Source of the DNA: Fodinibacter sp963695175
GTDB lineage: Bacteria > Actinomycetota > Actinomycetes > Actinomycetales > Dermatophilaceae
Assembly: GCA_963695175.1 (NCBI GenBank)
Contig: CAVOGG010000009.1
Coordinates: forward strand, 496,001-560,000
DNA: 64,000 bases
Direction of reading: 5' to 3'
The notes under the pieces are model-generated. The model had not been told where the DNA came from, made no database searches, and saw nothing but the letters and a program-made list of their open reading frames with translations. The position numbers were made by a program, and so were the translations under genes. Shown here piece by piece: positions 1 through 9,239 of this stretch (within the stretch, counting starts at the first letter, position 1; the number at the start of each line of letters is the position of its first letter).

Positions 1-1
1 C

Positions 2-382
2 CCGTCTGCCCGGCCGCCGGGGCGGGCCGCGGCGCTGGGCCGCTACGGCGAGGCGCTGGCCGTGCGCTACCTGCGCGAGCAGGGCATGGAGGTGCTCGAC
101 CGCAACTGGCGCTGTGAGCACGGCGAGGTCGACGTCGTCGCCCGCGACGGTGACTGCATCGTCATCTGCGAGGTCAAGACCCGCCGGTCGGCGGGGTTCG
201 GCGAACCGGTCGAGGCGGTCACCTTCGCCAAGGCCATGCGGTTGCGGCGGCTGGCGGCGGCCTACCTGGCCGGGCACGGTGGGGGCGACCGTGCGGCCCA
301 GGTGCGCGTCGACGTGGTGGGCATCCTGTGCCGTCCGGGCCGGCCGGCCGTGCTCCGCCACGTCGTCGGGGTGGGGTCGTGA
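2..382 (+). CDS. UPF0102 / YraN family nuclease-fold protein, 5' end outside window
   Basis: This is the conserved YraN (UPF0102) family, a small protein with a restriction-endonuclease-like fold and no firmly established role, usually beside yifB and dprA. The reading frame is open from base 2 with family-typical residues (GRYGEALAVRYL) before the first in-frame GTG at 62, so the true start lies upstream of the window. The core motif GEVDVVARDG followed by CEVKTR carries the D...ExK residues of the nuclease fold. About 126 codons are visible, close to full length. The stop overlaps the GTG of yifB (GTGA), indicating translational coupling. Confidence 0.9.
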   Translation, partial: PSARPPGRAAALGRYGEALAVRYLREQGMEVLDRNWRCEHGEVDVVARDGDCIVICEVKTRRSAGFGEPVEAVTFAKAMRLRRLAAAYLAGHGGGDRAAQVRVDVVGILCRPGRPAVLRHVVGVGS

Positions 383-1923
383 CCCAGGGGCTCGGGCACA
401 CCCGGTCGGTGGCGCTGACCGGGCTCGACGGCACCGTCGTCGACGTCGAGGCGCACATCGCCCAGGGGTTGCCGCACTTCGCGATCGGGGGGATGCCGGA
501 TGCCGCGTGCGCGCAGGCGCCCGACCGCGTGCGGTCCGCCGCCGCGACCAGCGGGGTTCCCGTGCCGCCGCACCGGGTCACGGTGAACCTCTCGCCGGCC
601 TCGATCCCCAAACGCGGCGCATGCTTCGACCTGCCCATCGCCATCGCAGTGCTCTCGGCCGCAGGGGTCATCCGCCGCGGCCTCGCGGGCGACGTCGTCC
701 ACCTCGGCGAGCTGGCGCTCGACGGGCGGGTCCGGGGGGTTCACGGCATCCTGCCCGCGGTCCTCGCCGCCGCGCGCGCCGGGGCCACCCACGTCGTCGT
801 GCCGGTCGAGAACGTGGGGGAGGCCCAGCTCGTCGACGGGGTGACCGTGCACGGCGCCGGGTGCCTGCGCGACGTCGTCGACTGGTACGCGGCTGCCGAG
901 CACGGCACGCCGCTCCCACCCGCGCCCCCACCGGCCGTGGGTGCGGTGCCGGCGCGTCCCGGCCCCGACCTCGCCGACGTCGTCGGGCAGCCGGAGGCGC
1001 GGCTGGCCCTCGAGCTGGCCGCGACGGGCGGGCACCACCTGCTGATGTCGGGTCCGCCAGGCGTCGGCAAGACGATGCTCGCCGAGCGGCTCGTCACCGT
1101 GCTGCCCCCGCTCAGCCGTGAAGAGGCCCTCGAGACCCACGCCGTCCGCTCGCTCACCGGCCACGTCGGCGAGGTCGTCGAGCTCGACCGCACGCCACCG
1201 TTCGTCGCGCCGCACCACACCGCGTCGATGGCGGCGGTGACGGGCGGCGGGTCCGGGGTGGTCCTGCCCGGGGCGATCTCCCGCGCCCACAACGGTGTGC
1301 TCTTCCTCGACGAGGCCCCGGAGTTCAAGGGCTCGGTGCTGCAGACCCTGCGCCAGCCGCTCGAGTCCGGTGAGGTGGTGATCGCCCGCGCGCGCCAGGT
1401 GGTGCGCTACCCGGCGCGCTTCCTGCTCGTCCTCGCGGCCAACCCGTGCCCGTGCGGTCGCTCCTACGGCAAGGGCCTGGACTGCTCGTGCAAGCCGATG
1501 GAGATCCGGGCGTATGCCGGGAGGTTGTCCGGCCCGCTGCTCGACCGGGTCGACCTGCAGGTGCACGTGCCGCCGGTGCACCGGGCCGCGTTCGGTGACG
1601 CGACGGGGGAGTCCAGCGCCGCGGTGGCGGCCCGGGTCGCCGTGGCCCGGCAGGCGCAACGCCACCGGTGGGCCGAGTCGGGCTGGGCCACCAACGGGCT
1701 GGTCCCCGGTCACGTGCTGCGGCGCCCGCCGTTCCGGCTGCCCACCGAGACGACGGCCGTGCTCGACCGCAGCCTCGACCAGGGCCGGCTGACGCTGCGG
1801 GGCTACGACCGGGTGCTGCGTGTCGCGTGGTCGGCCGCCGACCTGGCCGGGCTCGAGGTGCCGGGCCGCGACGAGGTGGCCACCGGGCTCGCGCTGCGCA
1901 GTGGTGAGCTGGTCGCGGCATGA
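379..1923 (+). CDS. YifB/ComM family Mg-chelatase-like AAA+ ATPase
   Basis: This 514-residue YifB-type AAA+ protein is related to ComM, the helicase that aids branch migration in natural transformation. An N-terminal Lon-protease-like ChlI domain occupies about residues 1-190. The ATPase core then carries Walker A (SGPPGVGKTML, near residue 225) and Walker B (NGVLFLDEAPEF). A CxC...CxC cluster (NPCPCGRSYG then CSC) near residue 360 is typical of the family. I chose the GTG at 379 because MTQGLGHTRSVAL matches the usual N-terminus and it overlaps the yraN stop; a longer frame from 328 only adds residues antisense-like to yraN. The dprA ATG overlaps its stop. Confidence 0.95.
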   Translation: MTQGLGHTRSVALTGLDGTVVDVEAHIAQGLPHFAIGGMPDAACAQAPDRVRSAAATSGVPVPPHRVTVNLSPASIPKRGACFDLPIAIAVLSAAGVIRRGLAGDVVHLGELALDGRVRGVHGILPAVLAAARAGATHVVVPVENVGEAQLVDGVTVHGAGCLRDVVDWYAAAEHGTPLPPAPPPAVGAVPARPGPDLADVVGQPEARLALELAATGGHHLLMSGPPGVGKTMLAERLVTVLPPLSREEALETHAVRSLTGHVGEVVELDRTPPFVAPHHTASMAAVTGGGSGVVLPGAISRAHNGVLFLDEAPEFKGSVLQTLRQPLESGEVVIARARQVVRYPARFLLVLAANPCPCGRSYGKGLDCSCKPMEIRAYAGRLSGPLLDRVDLQVHVPPVHRAAFGDATGESSAAVAARVAVARQAQRHRWAESGWATNGLVPGHVLRRPPFRLPTETTAVLDRSLDQGRLTLRGYDRVLRVAWSAADLAGLEVPGRDEVATGLALRSGELVAA

Positions 1924-3090
1924 GCGGCATGAGGGGTCTGGACGCCCGGTCGCGACCGACCAGCCGGCTCGAGCTCGACGAGCGCTGGGCGCGGGTCGCC
2001 TGGGCGTTCCTCACCGAGCCGCGAGACGCCGGGGTGACCCGGATGCTGGGGGAGTGCGGGGCGGTCGAGGCCCTGGTGCGCCTGCGTGCGGGCCGGCTGC
2101 CGTCGCGCGAGCGGATGGGACGTGCGGCTGCCCGAGCTCGACCTCGACGGTATCGCTCGAGCCGCTCGCCACCACCGGGTGCGCGTGCTGGTGCCCGGCG
2201 ACCCCGAGTGGCCGGCCGGGCTCGACCGCCTGCACGAGCCGCCGTACTGCCTGTTCGTGCGTGGCGACCCTGACCTCGGCGCCCTGACCGAGCGCAGCGT
2301 CGCCATCGTCGGGTCACGGGCAGCCACCGAGTACGGCCTGCGGGTGGCGGCAGACCTCGCCGACGGGCTGGCGGCGCGCGGGTTCACCGTGGTGAGCGGC
2401 GCGGCGTACGGGGTCGACTCCGCCGCCCACCGGGCCGCCCTCGCTGCGGACGGGCGCACGGTCGCGGTGCTGGCCTGCGGGGCAGACCGGGCCTACCCGT
2501 CCGCACACCGGGGGATGCTCGACCAGATCGTCGGGGTCGGGGCGGTGGTCAGCGAGGTGCCGGTGGGGTGCGCGCCGTACCGGTCCAGGTTCCTCGCGCG
2601 CAACCGGATCATCGCCCTGCTGGCGCGGGCCACGGTCGTGGTCGAGGCCAACCTGCGCTCGGGATCGCTCACCACCGCCAAGGCCGCGCGCGAGCACCAC
2701 CTGCCGGTCGGGGCCGTGCCCGGCCCGGTCACGAGCATGACCTCCGCCGGCTGCCACGCGCTGCTGCGTGAGACGGATGCCGTGCTCGTCACCGACGCCG
2801 CGGAGGTGGCCGAGCTGGCGGCCCGGATCGGCGAGGACCTGCTGCCCGGCGACCACGGGCGAGGCCGCCAGGCCGCGCCGGGAGACGGCCTCGACCCGGA
2901 CTCCTACCGGGTGTGGTCGGCGGTGCCGCTACGAGGCGGCGCCACCGTCGAGCGGCTCGCGTCGGCGAGCGGCGTGGAGCCGCGGCGGCTCGTCGGCATC
3001 CTGGCCGTGCTCGATGCCGAGGGGCTGGTCACCAAGCACGCGGGCGTGTGGCGCAAGACACGCCTCACCACCAGCGAAGTCAGCGAGTGA
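1920..3090 (+). CDS. dprA: DNA-processing protein DprA, interrupted by an apparent frameshift
   Basis: DprA loads RecA on incoming single-stranded DNA during transformation. The N-terminal helical domain (WARVAWAFLTEPRDAG) reads from the ATG at 1920, which overlaps the yifB stop. The Rossmann-fold DprA domain with SVAIVGSRAATEYG, VVSGAAYGVD and VVVEANLRSGS, and the C-terminal winged helix, read in another frame ending at 3090. The frames join near 2110-2118, where removing one base gives a continuous protein of about 389 residues. Other single-base shifts in this window suggest an assembly error, but a real pseudogene cannot be excluded. Confidence 0.88.
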
Positions 3091-3135
3091 CATCCCGGGC
3101 GTGTCGTTGCGCGGCGGCCGATGAAATGACACGGT

Positions 3136-4053
3136 GTGCGCGTGACCGCCGTCCGTTCCGACGCGTTGCCCGCGTTCGAACGCCACCTGAGCTCCGAACG
3201 GGGCAGATCGCCCCACACCGTGCGTGCCTACGTGCGGGACGTCGGCGTGTTCCTCGACGAGGTCGGCGTCGATGACGACGAGGGCCTGCGGGCCGTCACG
3301 CTCGCCGATCTGCGGGCCTGGCTGGGGGTGCTCTCCCGCCGCGGATCCGCGCGAGCGACGATCGCGCGCACCTCCGCCTCGCTGCGCACCTTCTTCGGCT
3401 GGCTGGAGCGCACCGGACGGATCGGCACGGACCCGTCGCTGCGGCTGAGCGCGCCCAGCCGTCATCGGACCCTGCCCCCGGTGCTCGCCCAGCGCTCGGC
3501 TGCCGCCCTGCTCGACGTGGCAGCCGTCGCTGCCGACGACGACGACCCGGTGCACCTGCGCGACCGTGCGGCCCTCGAGCTGCTGTACGCCACCGGCGTC
3601 CGGGTCGGGGAGCTCGTCGGCCTCGACGTCGACGACGTCGACCTGTCCGCCGACGTGCTGCGCGTGGTCGGCAAGGGCGACAAGGAACGGCGGGTCCCGT
3701 TCGGGGTGCCGGCGCGGCGGGCCGTGCTCGCCTGGCTCGAGGACGGGCGCCCGAGGCTGGCCGTTCCCGAGAGCGGGCCGGCGCTGCTCCTCGGCCGGCG
3801 CGGACGCCGTGCCGACCAGCGCCAGATCCGCGCCGTCGTGCACTCCTTGCTGCAGCATGTGCCTGACGCCCCCGACCTGGGGCCACACGGGCTGCGGCAC
3901 AGCGCCGCGACCCATCTTCTCGAAGGAGGCGCAGATCTGAGGATGGTCCAGGAGCTACTCGGTCACGCGTCCCTCGCGACGACCCAGATCTACACCCACG
4001 TCTCCGTCGACCGCCTCAAGCGGTCCTTCGCGCAGGCGCACCCGCGTGCCTGA
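3136..4053 (+). CDS. xerC: Tyrosine recombinase XerC-type
   Basis: A 305-residue tyrosine recombinase of the Xer class, acting at dif sites to resolve chromosome dimers. The N-terminal SAM-like DNA-binding domain occupies about residues 1-100. The catalytic residues are all visible: Arg in ATGVRVGELVG, Lys in GKGDKERRVP, HxxR in PHGLRHSAATH, His in LLGHASLATT and the Tyr nucleophile in IYTHVS. Length and position directly after dprA match actinobacterial xerC, not a phage integrase. Start choice is uncertain: overlapping GTGs at 3134 and 3136, and another at 3142. The 3' end overlaps the next gene by 8 bp. Confidence 0.92.
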   Translation: MRVTAVRSDALPAFERHLSSERGRSPHTVRAYVRDVGVFLDEVGVDDDEGLRAVTLADLRAWLGVLSRRGSARATIARTSASLRTFFGWLERTGRIGTDPSLRLSAPSRHRTLPPVLAQRSAAALLDVAAVAADDDDPVHLRDRAALELLYATGVRVGELVGLDVDDVDLSADVLRVVGKGDKERRVPFGVPARRAVLAWLEDGRPRLAVPESGPALLLGRRGRRADQRQIRAVVHSLLQHVPDAPDLGPHGLRHSAATHLLEGGADLRMVQELLGHASLATTQIYTHVSVDRLKRSFAQAHPRA

Positions 4054-5614
4054 CACGTCGCCCGACGGGGCGGCGCCGCAGGACGGGCTCGAGCGGGCCG
4101 CCGCAGAGGGCGGCGCCGATGCCCGCGGGTCGCTCGACGTCCCCGAGTGGGTCTCCGAGCTGCGCCGGCTGTACGTCGAGCCCAAGACGCGCGCCAGCCT
4201 GCGCCGGGAGGGGGCCATCGTGCCCCAGAAGCGCAAGCTCGGCCTGCCCGGCGGCCGCGGGTCACGCCGCGGCACCACGCCTGCCGAGGCAGCGGCACCG
4301 GGCGCGCAGGACGGTCACCCCGTCGAAGCGACGGTGGCCGCGTCGCTGCCTTCCGTGGCGATCCAGCCCACCGCACCGCTCGAGCCGACCGAGGCAACCC
4401 CACTGCTCGAGGAGTCCGGGGAGCCGTACACCCCTCCTGACGCGAACGAGGAGGAGAAGGTCGCCACGTGGCTCAACTCGTACCTCGTGGCCACCGGGCA
4501 CGCCGCGGACGATGGGACCGAGGACGCGACGACGAACACTGCGGCCGTGCCGAGCCACCACCGGCAGCCGCGCCCGCCGGCAGCCAGCGCCGAGCCCGTC
4601 GAGGTGGCACACCCCGGCCAGGGTGCCGACTCGGCAGAGCCGTCAGCTGACGTCCTCGTCGATGAGGTCCGGGCCCCCGCGCCGGGGGACGCCGAGAGCC
4701 CGAAGCCGGAGGTCCTGGACGAGGACCCCCGCGATGCCGAGTACGTCGAGAGCCACCCGCGTTCTCTCGCCGAGCTCGCGGGTCTGACCGAGCCGGAGCC
4801 CGCGCTCTCGCCGACGTCGCAGCCGCACCTCGAGCCCGACGAGCTGCCCCGAGTGGTGCCCGAGGCGGTGGCTGCCGTGGTGCCTGAGGTGAACGCCGTC
4901 GTCGCTCCCGAGGTGGAGCACGCCGTCACTCCCGAGGTGGAGTCCGGACGAGATGACGTAGCCCACGGGCTCCCGGCTGTGGCCCTGGTTGCGAGCTCGG
5001 TCACCGTGGACGCCGGCTCTCCGAACGACGTCGCACCGGAGAGGGTCACCACGCCCCCGCCGCCTGCCGACGATCCCCTCATCAAGCCAGCCGCGGAGAC
5101 GCTGGTCGAGCCGGTCGATGCACCGGTCGACGAGACCCCTGCCGAGGATGCCCCCGTCCCGGAGCGACGGAGCACCGTGCCCCCGGTCACGCTGTCGTGG
5201 CGTGAGGCGGAGTCCTTCGAGATCGGCGTGCCCGGCGTCGAGGACTCCGAGGACTCCATCGTCGTCGAAGCACCCTCGCAGCTGGTGGCCGAGTCACGTC
5301 GTCGCCGCCGCGAGCTCCACACCGAGGAGGGCCCCGCACCTGAGCCGGAGCCGAGTCTCCCTGCCGCTGAGCCGCCGGCCCCGGAGAAGTCGCACACCCG
5401 TGCCGCGGTGCGGGCCGCGTCGGGCGGCCAGCCCGGGGTTCGCCGTCGCGCGCTGCTCGTCGGACTAGTGCTCGTGGTGCTCGCGATCGGTGCCTGGTAC
5501 TTCCTCCTCCGCGAGGACGGGGGCGAGTCGGCCGCGCGCACCGGCGAGCCCGGTACCGTGCTGGCGGTCTCGCTGGTGGGCTCGGTGCACGCCCAGGGAA
5601 CCCCCCGCGCCTGA
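4046..5614 (+). CDS. Acidic, proline-rich protein with one C-terminal transmembrane helix, function unknown
   Basis: No family recognised. The 522-residue product starts at a GTG overlapping the xerC 3' end by 8 bp, so it is probably co-transcribed. Residues 1-75 form a basic-acidic conserved-looking head (VPEWVSELRRLYVEP). A long disordered Pro/Glu/Ala/Val-rich region follows, with degenerate PEV repeats (VPEVNAVVAPEVEHAV) around residues 270-300. Near residues 470-490 there is one hydrophobic helix (ALLVGLVLVVLAIGAWYFLL), then a short polar tail. The topology suggests a long cytoplasmic region with a tail anchor. Codon usage is native. An antisense frame of 408 residues here is rejected as a shadow. 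Confidence 0.65.
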   Translation: MPDTSPDGAAPQDGLERAAAEGGADARGSLDVPEWVSELRRLYVEPKTRASLRREGAIVPQKRKLGLPGGRGSRRGTTPAEAAAPGAQDGHPVEATVAASLPSVAIQPTAPLEPTEATPLLEESGEPYTPPDANEEEKVATWLNSYLVATGHAADDGTEDATTNTAAVPSHHRQPRPPAASAEPVEVAHPGQGADSAEPSADVLVDEVRAPAPGDAESPKPEVLDEDPRDAEYVESHPRSLAELAGLTEPEPALSPTSQPHLEPDELPRVVPEAVAAVVPEVNAVVAPEVEHAVTPEVESGRDDVAHGLPAVALVASSVTVDAGSPNDVAPERVTTPPPPADDPLIKPAAETLVEPVDAPVDETPAEDAPVPERRSTVPPVTLSWREAESFEIGVPGVEDSEDSIVVEAPSQLVAESRRRRRELHTEEGPAPEPEPSLPAAEPPAPEKSHTRAAVRAASGGQPGVRRRALLVGLVLVVLAIGAWYFLLREDGGESAARTGEPGTVLAVSLVGSVHAQGTPRA

Positions 5615-5615
5615 A

Positions 5616-5638
5616 CGCCCCGCAGAACGGTTGGGGCG
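5616..5638. terminator. Small GC hairpin between convergent genes
   Basis: CGCCCC at 5616-5621 pairs with GGGGCG at 5633-5638 across an 11-base loop. It lies just after the stop of the acidic membrane protein and before the 3' end of the M23 gene, so it could end both transcripts. The stem is short and lacks a T tract. Confidence 0.3.
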
Positions 5639-5678
5639 CAACGGTGCCCAAAGCTGCGAGCGCGAGGACACGGGCCGC

Positions 5679-6293
5679 TCAGCCGAGCGGGAGCAGGGCG
5701 AGCCGGCCCCCGGCCAGCAACGGGTAGGGGTCGAGGTAGGACGCCCCACGACGTGCCCCGAGGTGCAGGCAGCCCCGTAGGCCGCAGTGCCCGGGACCGT
5801 CGCGAGCGCGCAGGGTGCCGAGTACCTCACCGCTGTCGACGACGTCGCCGACCGCCACCACGGGGTCCAGCGGCTCGTAGGTGCTGCTCAACCCGTCGCC
5901 GTGGGCGACAGTGACCGTGCCGCGACCGGCCACCAGGCCCGCGTGGGTCACCACGCCGCCCTCGACAGCACGCACCGATGTGCCGTCGGCAGCGACGAGG
6001 TCGAGCCCGCGATGCCCTGCGCCATACGTTGACTCAGGCGCCCGGAACGGCCTGAGCACCGGTGGCCTCGGCCGCAGCGGCCACTGCCACCGCGCGCGGG
6101 CCCCGGGCTGGGTCGAGGACTCGGGCGCGGCCGCGGGCTCATGCGCAGCCAGGGGCTCCTGCGGAGTCTCGGGCCCCGACTCGAGGTGGGCCCGCCCCGC
6201 GGGCGTGGCAGCCCGGCCTTCGGTGACCACCGAGGTGGCGAGGACGGCGGCCGCCGAGGCGACGACGAGGGCCAGGACGCTGGATCGGATCAT
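5679..6293 (-). CDS. M23 family (LytM-like) peptidase domain secreted protein
   Basis: A 204-residue exported protein with an N-terminal hydrophobic signal (SSVLALVVASAAAVLAT), a Pro/Ala-rich linker, and a C-terminal M23/LytM domain from about residue 95. The zinc-site motif HRGLDLV (HxxxD) is present. The second motif reads CLHLGARRG, so the first His of the usual HxH is Cys. I recall the same CLHxGxRRG pattern in homologues next to rpsB in other actinobacteria, so it may be a family feature with altered activity. The ATG at 6293 has a purine-rich site before it and gives a proper signal peptide. Confidence 0.85.
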   Translation of the reverse strand: MIRSSVLALVVASAAAVLATSVVTEGRAATPAGRAHLESGPETPQEPLAAHEPAAAPESSTQPGARARWQWPLRPRPPVLRPFRAPESTYGAGHRGLDLVAADGTSVRAVEGGVVTHAGLVAGRGTVTVAHGDGLSSTYEPLDPVVAVGDVVDSGEVLGTLRARDGPGHCGLRGCLHLGARRGASYLDPYPLLAGGRLALLPLG

Positions 6294-6436
6294 GCCGCCA
6301 ACCTCGCGACGAAAGTGCCCCGGCGGAACCAGCAGCCCGAACCTGTGGACGAGTGGATGGTCGGCCGCTGCCCTGTGGACAGCGGCGACGACACCGCGCC
6401 GAACGGCAGCGCGGCGACCACACCGCGCCCTATCGG

Positions 6437-7621
6437 TCAGACCCGCAGCGCGGCCAACCGTCGGCATGCCTCGTCGAGCACCTCGTCGCGCTTGCAGAAG
6501 GCGAACCGCACCAGGGTGCGCGCCGCGTCGACGTCGTCGTGGAACACCGACACCGGCACCCCCACGACGCCCGCGCGGGCGGGCAGCTCGTGGCAGAAGG
6601 CGAAGGCGTCGACGGCACCCAGCGGTGCGGCATCCGCGATCACGAAGTAGGTGCCCAGCGGCACCGACACCTCCATCCCCGCTCCCCGGAGCCCCTCGAC
6701 GAGCCGGTCGCGCTTGGCCGCGAGCGACGACGCCAGAGCGGTGTACACGGCATCCGGGAGCCCCAGCCCGGCGGCCACCGCCGGCTGGAACGGCCCGGAC
6801 CCCACGTAGGTCAGGAACTGCTTCACCGCCCGCACCGCCGCCACCGCCTCGGCCGGCCCCGACACCCAGCCGACCTTCCACCCGGTCGTCGAGAAGGTCT
6901 TGCCGGCCGACGAGATCGTCAGGGTGCGCTCGCGCATCCCCGGCAGGGTCGCCACCGGCACGTGCTCGGCGCCGTCGAAGGTCAGGTGCTCGTACACCTC
7001 GTCGGTCACCACCCACGCGTCGTGCTCCCGGGCCAGCGCGCAGACCAGCTCGAGCTCGGCCCGGGTGAACACCTTGCCGGTCGGGTTGTGCGGGGTGTTC
7101 AGCAGCACCATCCGGGTGCGCGACGAGAACGCCGCCCGCAGCGACGCCTCGTCGACCGCGAAGTCCGGGAAGCGCAGCACGGAGGTGCGCCGCACCCCAC
7201 CGGCGAGCGCGATCGTCGCCGCGTACGAGTCGTAGTAGGGCTCGAAGGTCACCACCTCGTCGCCCGGCTGCACCAGGGCCAGCACCGTCGCCGCGATCGC
7301 CTCGGTGGCCCCGACCGTCACGAGCACCTCGCTGAGCGGGTCGACGTCAAACCCGTAGAACCGCTTCTGGTGCACCGCGATCGCGTCGAGCAGCTCGGGC
7401 ACACCGGCCCCCGGCGGGTACTGGTTGCGCCCACCGCGGATCGCCGCGACCGCGGCCTCGAGCACCTCCGGCGGGCCGTCGGTGTCCGGGAACCCCTGTC
7501 CCAGGTTGATCGCGTCGTGCTCGGCGGCCAGCGCGGACATCGTCGCGAAGATCGTCGTCCCGAAGGGCGCGAGGGCGGGGTGGCCGGGGGCACGACCGAT
7601 GGGACCGGGGGAGGAGGTCAT
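6437..7621 (-). CDS. PLP-dependent class I/II aminotransferase (DapC/kynurenine aminotransferase-like)
   Basis: A fold-type I PLP aminotransferase of 394 residues. Visible motifs are INLGQGFPD near the start, NTPHNPTGKV in the middle, the cofactor-contacting VTDEVYEHL, and SSAGKTFSTTGWKVGW with the Schiff-base Lys. This subgroup includes the actinobacterial N-succinyldiaminopimelate aminotransferase assigned as DapC, and also methionine- and kynurenine-type enzymes, so the substrate is not settled. A lysine-pathway role would fit dapA elsewhere in the window but is inference. It lies 53 bp downstream of the MFS gene on the same strand. Confidence 0.85.
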   Translation of the reverse strand: MTSSPGPIGRAPGHPALAPFGTTIFATMSALAAEHDAINLGQGFPDTDGPPEVLEAAVAAIRGGRNQYPPGAGVPELLDAIAVHQKRFYGFDVDPLSEVLVTVGATEAIAATVLALVQPGDEVVTFEPYYDSYAATIALAGGVRRTSVLRFPDFAVDEASLRAAFSSRTRMVLLNTPHNPTGKVFTRAELELVCALAREHDAWVVTDEVYEHLTFDGAEHVPVATLPGMRERTLTISSAGKTFSTTGWKVGWVSGPAEAVAAVRAVKQFLTYVGSGPFQPAVAAGLGLPDAVYTALASSLAAKRDRLVEGLRGAGMEVSVPLGTYFVIADAAPLGAVDAFAFCHELPARAGVVGVPVSVFHDDVDAARTLVRFAFCKRDEVLDEACRRLAALRV

Positions 7622-7674
7622 GCCCGCAGGCTATTGCCGTCGGACCCACACGAGCCCGGATGCCGTCCCACGAC

Positions 7675-8911
7675 CTACGCGGTCGGCTCGCCGGTGTGCG
7701 CGATGGACGCGAGCTGGCGCCACACCGCCGCCAGGGTGATCCCCGAGCCGACGAACGCGAACCAGAAGGGCGCCGTCAGCCCCCACCGGTCGGCGATGAC
7801 CCCGCCGAGCGCCTGACCGATGACCAGCCCCAGGAACAGCCCGACGACGTAGACGCTGCCGACCCGCCCCTGGAACTCCATCGGCACGGCCCGCATCCGC
7901 ACCGTCTGCGACACGGTGCTCCAGACGAACGCGTACGCCCCGAAGACGACCATGATCGTGAAGGCCACCCACCCCGTGCGGGTCAGGGCCAGGGCGAGGT
8001 GGGTCAGCACCTCGAGCAGGAGGCAGAGCCGCATCAGCGTCGCGAGCGGCACCCGTCGTTCCAGCACGTCGAACGAGCTGGTGCTCGACCAGCCCTCCGA
8101 CGGCCACCGCCGTGGTCAGCAGGCCGTAGCCGACCGGGCCCATGCCGAGCACGTCCTGCGACCACAGCACCAGCACCGACCACGCCGCGCCCCACGTCAC
8201 GTTGAACGCCAGGATGACGAGCGCGAGCGTGCGCACCGGCGGGTGCCGCCTGATCCAGCGCAGCCCGTCGGCGACGTCGCGGCGCACGTGGGTGCCCTCC
8301 AGGTCGCGTGGCGCCCCGGGCGGGGTCGCGATCCGCGCGACGAGCAGCGCGCCCAGCGCCACGCAGATCACCTGCACGAAGAACGGCCAGACCGTGCCAA
8401 CGGCGAAGAGGAAGGCGCCGACGGGCGGCCCGACGAGCTGGTTGGTCGTGAGGAACCCTGCCTGCAGCCGGGCGTTGCCGACGCCGAGGTCCTCGCGCCG
8501 CACGAGCATCGGCAGCAGCGTGCCGCTGGCCGTGTCCGCGAACACCTCGGCGACCCCGAACAGGAACGTCGTGACCAGCACGACGGTCACGTCGACCCGG
8601 CCGGTGACGATGGTGACGCACAGGACCGCGACGACCAGGGCCCGCAGCAGGTCGGCGACGACGACCAGCAGCCGGCGGTCGACCCGGTCGGCGATCGCGC
8701 CCGCCCACAACCCGAAGAGCAGCCACGGCAGCCGCTGGAGCACCGCGGCCATGGCGACGAGCACCGGGTTGCGGGTCTGCGAGGCCACGAGCAGCGGCCC
8801 GGCGGCCAGCCCGATCCCGTCGCCGAGGTTCGACGTCCACGACGACGCGAGCAGCCACCGGAACCCCGCCCCCATGCGGGGCGGCGCGACGACGTCGAGG
8901 ATGCGGCTCAC
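7675..8911 (-). CDS. MFS transporter, interrupted by an apparent frameshift
   Basis: A Major Facilitator permease of about 412 residues resembling exporter-like MFS proteins of the MFS_3/enterobactin exporter group. The N-terminal half (WTSNLGDGIGLAAGPLL, then AGAIADRVDRRLLVV between helices 2 and 3) reads from the ATG at 8911. The C-terminal half (VPMEFQGRVGSVYVVGLFLG) reads in a different frame ending at 7675. The join is near 8083-8088, where deleting one base gives LVSTSSFDVLERRVPLAT without a break. Substrate unknown. As with dprA, an assembly error is likely. Confidence 0.8.
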
Positions 8912-9021
8912 GAGGCCGAGAACCTACCCGCCCGATGCCGTGTCGTCACCCGGCATCCGGAGCCCGCCGGCCCGGCATCCGGCACCTGCTCGGCCGATTA
9001 GGCGGGCGGCGCCGCTCCTCC

Positions 9022-9027
9022 TAGAAT
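9022..9027 (+). promoter_or_regulatory. Probable -10 box of the rpsB-tsf promoter
   Basis: TAGAAT at 9022-9027 is a good housekeeping -10 element in an otherwise very GC-rich stretch of 329 bp without a gene. No clear -35 is seen. Transcription would start near 9034, leaving a leader of about 205 nucleotides before rpsB. Confidence 0.6.
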
Positions 9028-9034
9028 GGGCACA

Positions 9035-9054
9035 CGACCGGTCTCGGCCGGTCG
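9035..9054 (+). promoter_or_regulatory. Hairpin at the 5' end of the rpsB leader
   Basis: CGACCGG at 9035-9041 pairs perfectly with CCGGTCG at 9048-9054 around a six-base loop. It begins at the predicted transcription start. The leader to 9239 contains no long open frame consistent with a protein, and is GC-rich with further pairing potential (for example around 9085-9160). Ribosomal protein operons are often controlled by binding of their own product to the leader; whether this leader does so is inference. Confidence 0.45.
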
Positions 9055-9239
9055 AATTCGCGTGTCCTTCTCTGCGACCCCTCACGGGCGGCGCAGGGCA
9101 CACCACGGCAGTGGCGGATCGCCCCCTCGGGAGCGTCCGCTCGGGGTGTGGCCGGGCACCAGGCAGGTGGATGACGACCCTCCAGCAGGAGGGGAGCGCC
9201 ACCGACGGAACTGACAACCACAGAGCAAGGAGAACGACG

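Noticed and set aside
3136..4053. Tyrosine recombinase as a sign of a prophage or integrative element
   Set aside because: Length, motifs and position after dprA match the housekeeping XerC; no attachment repeats or phage genes are present.
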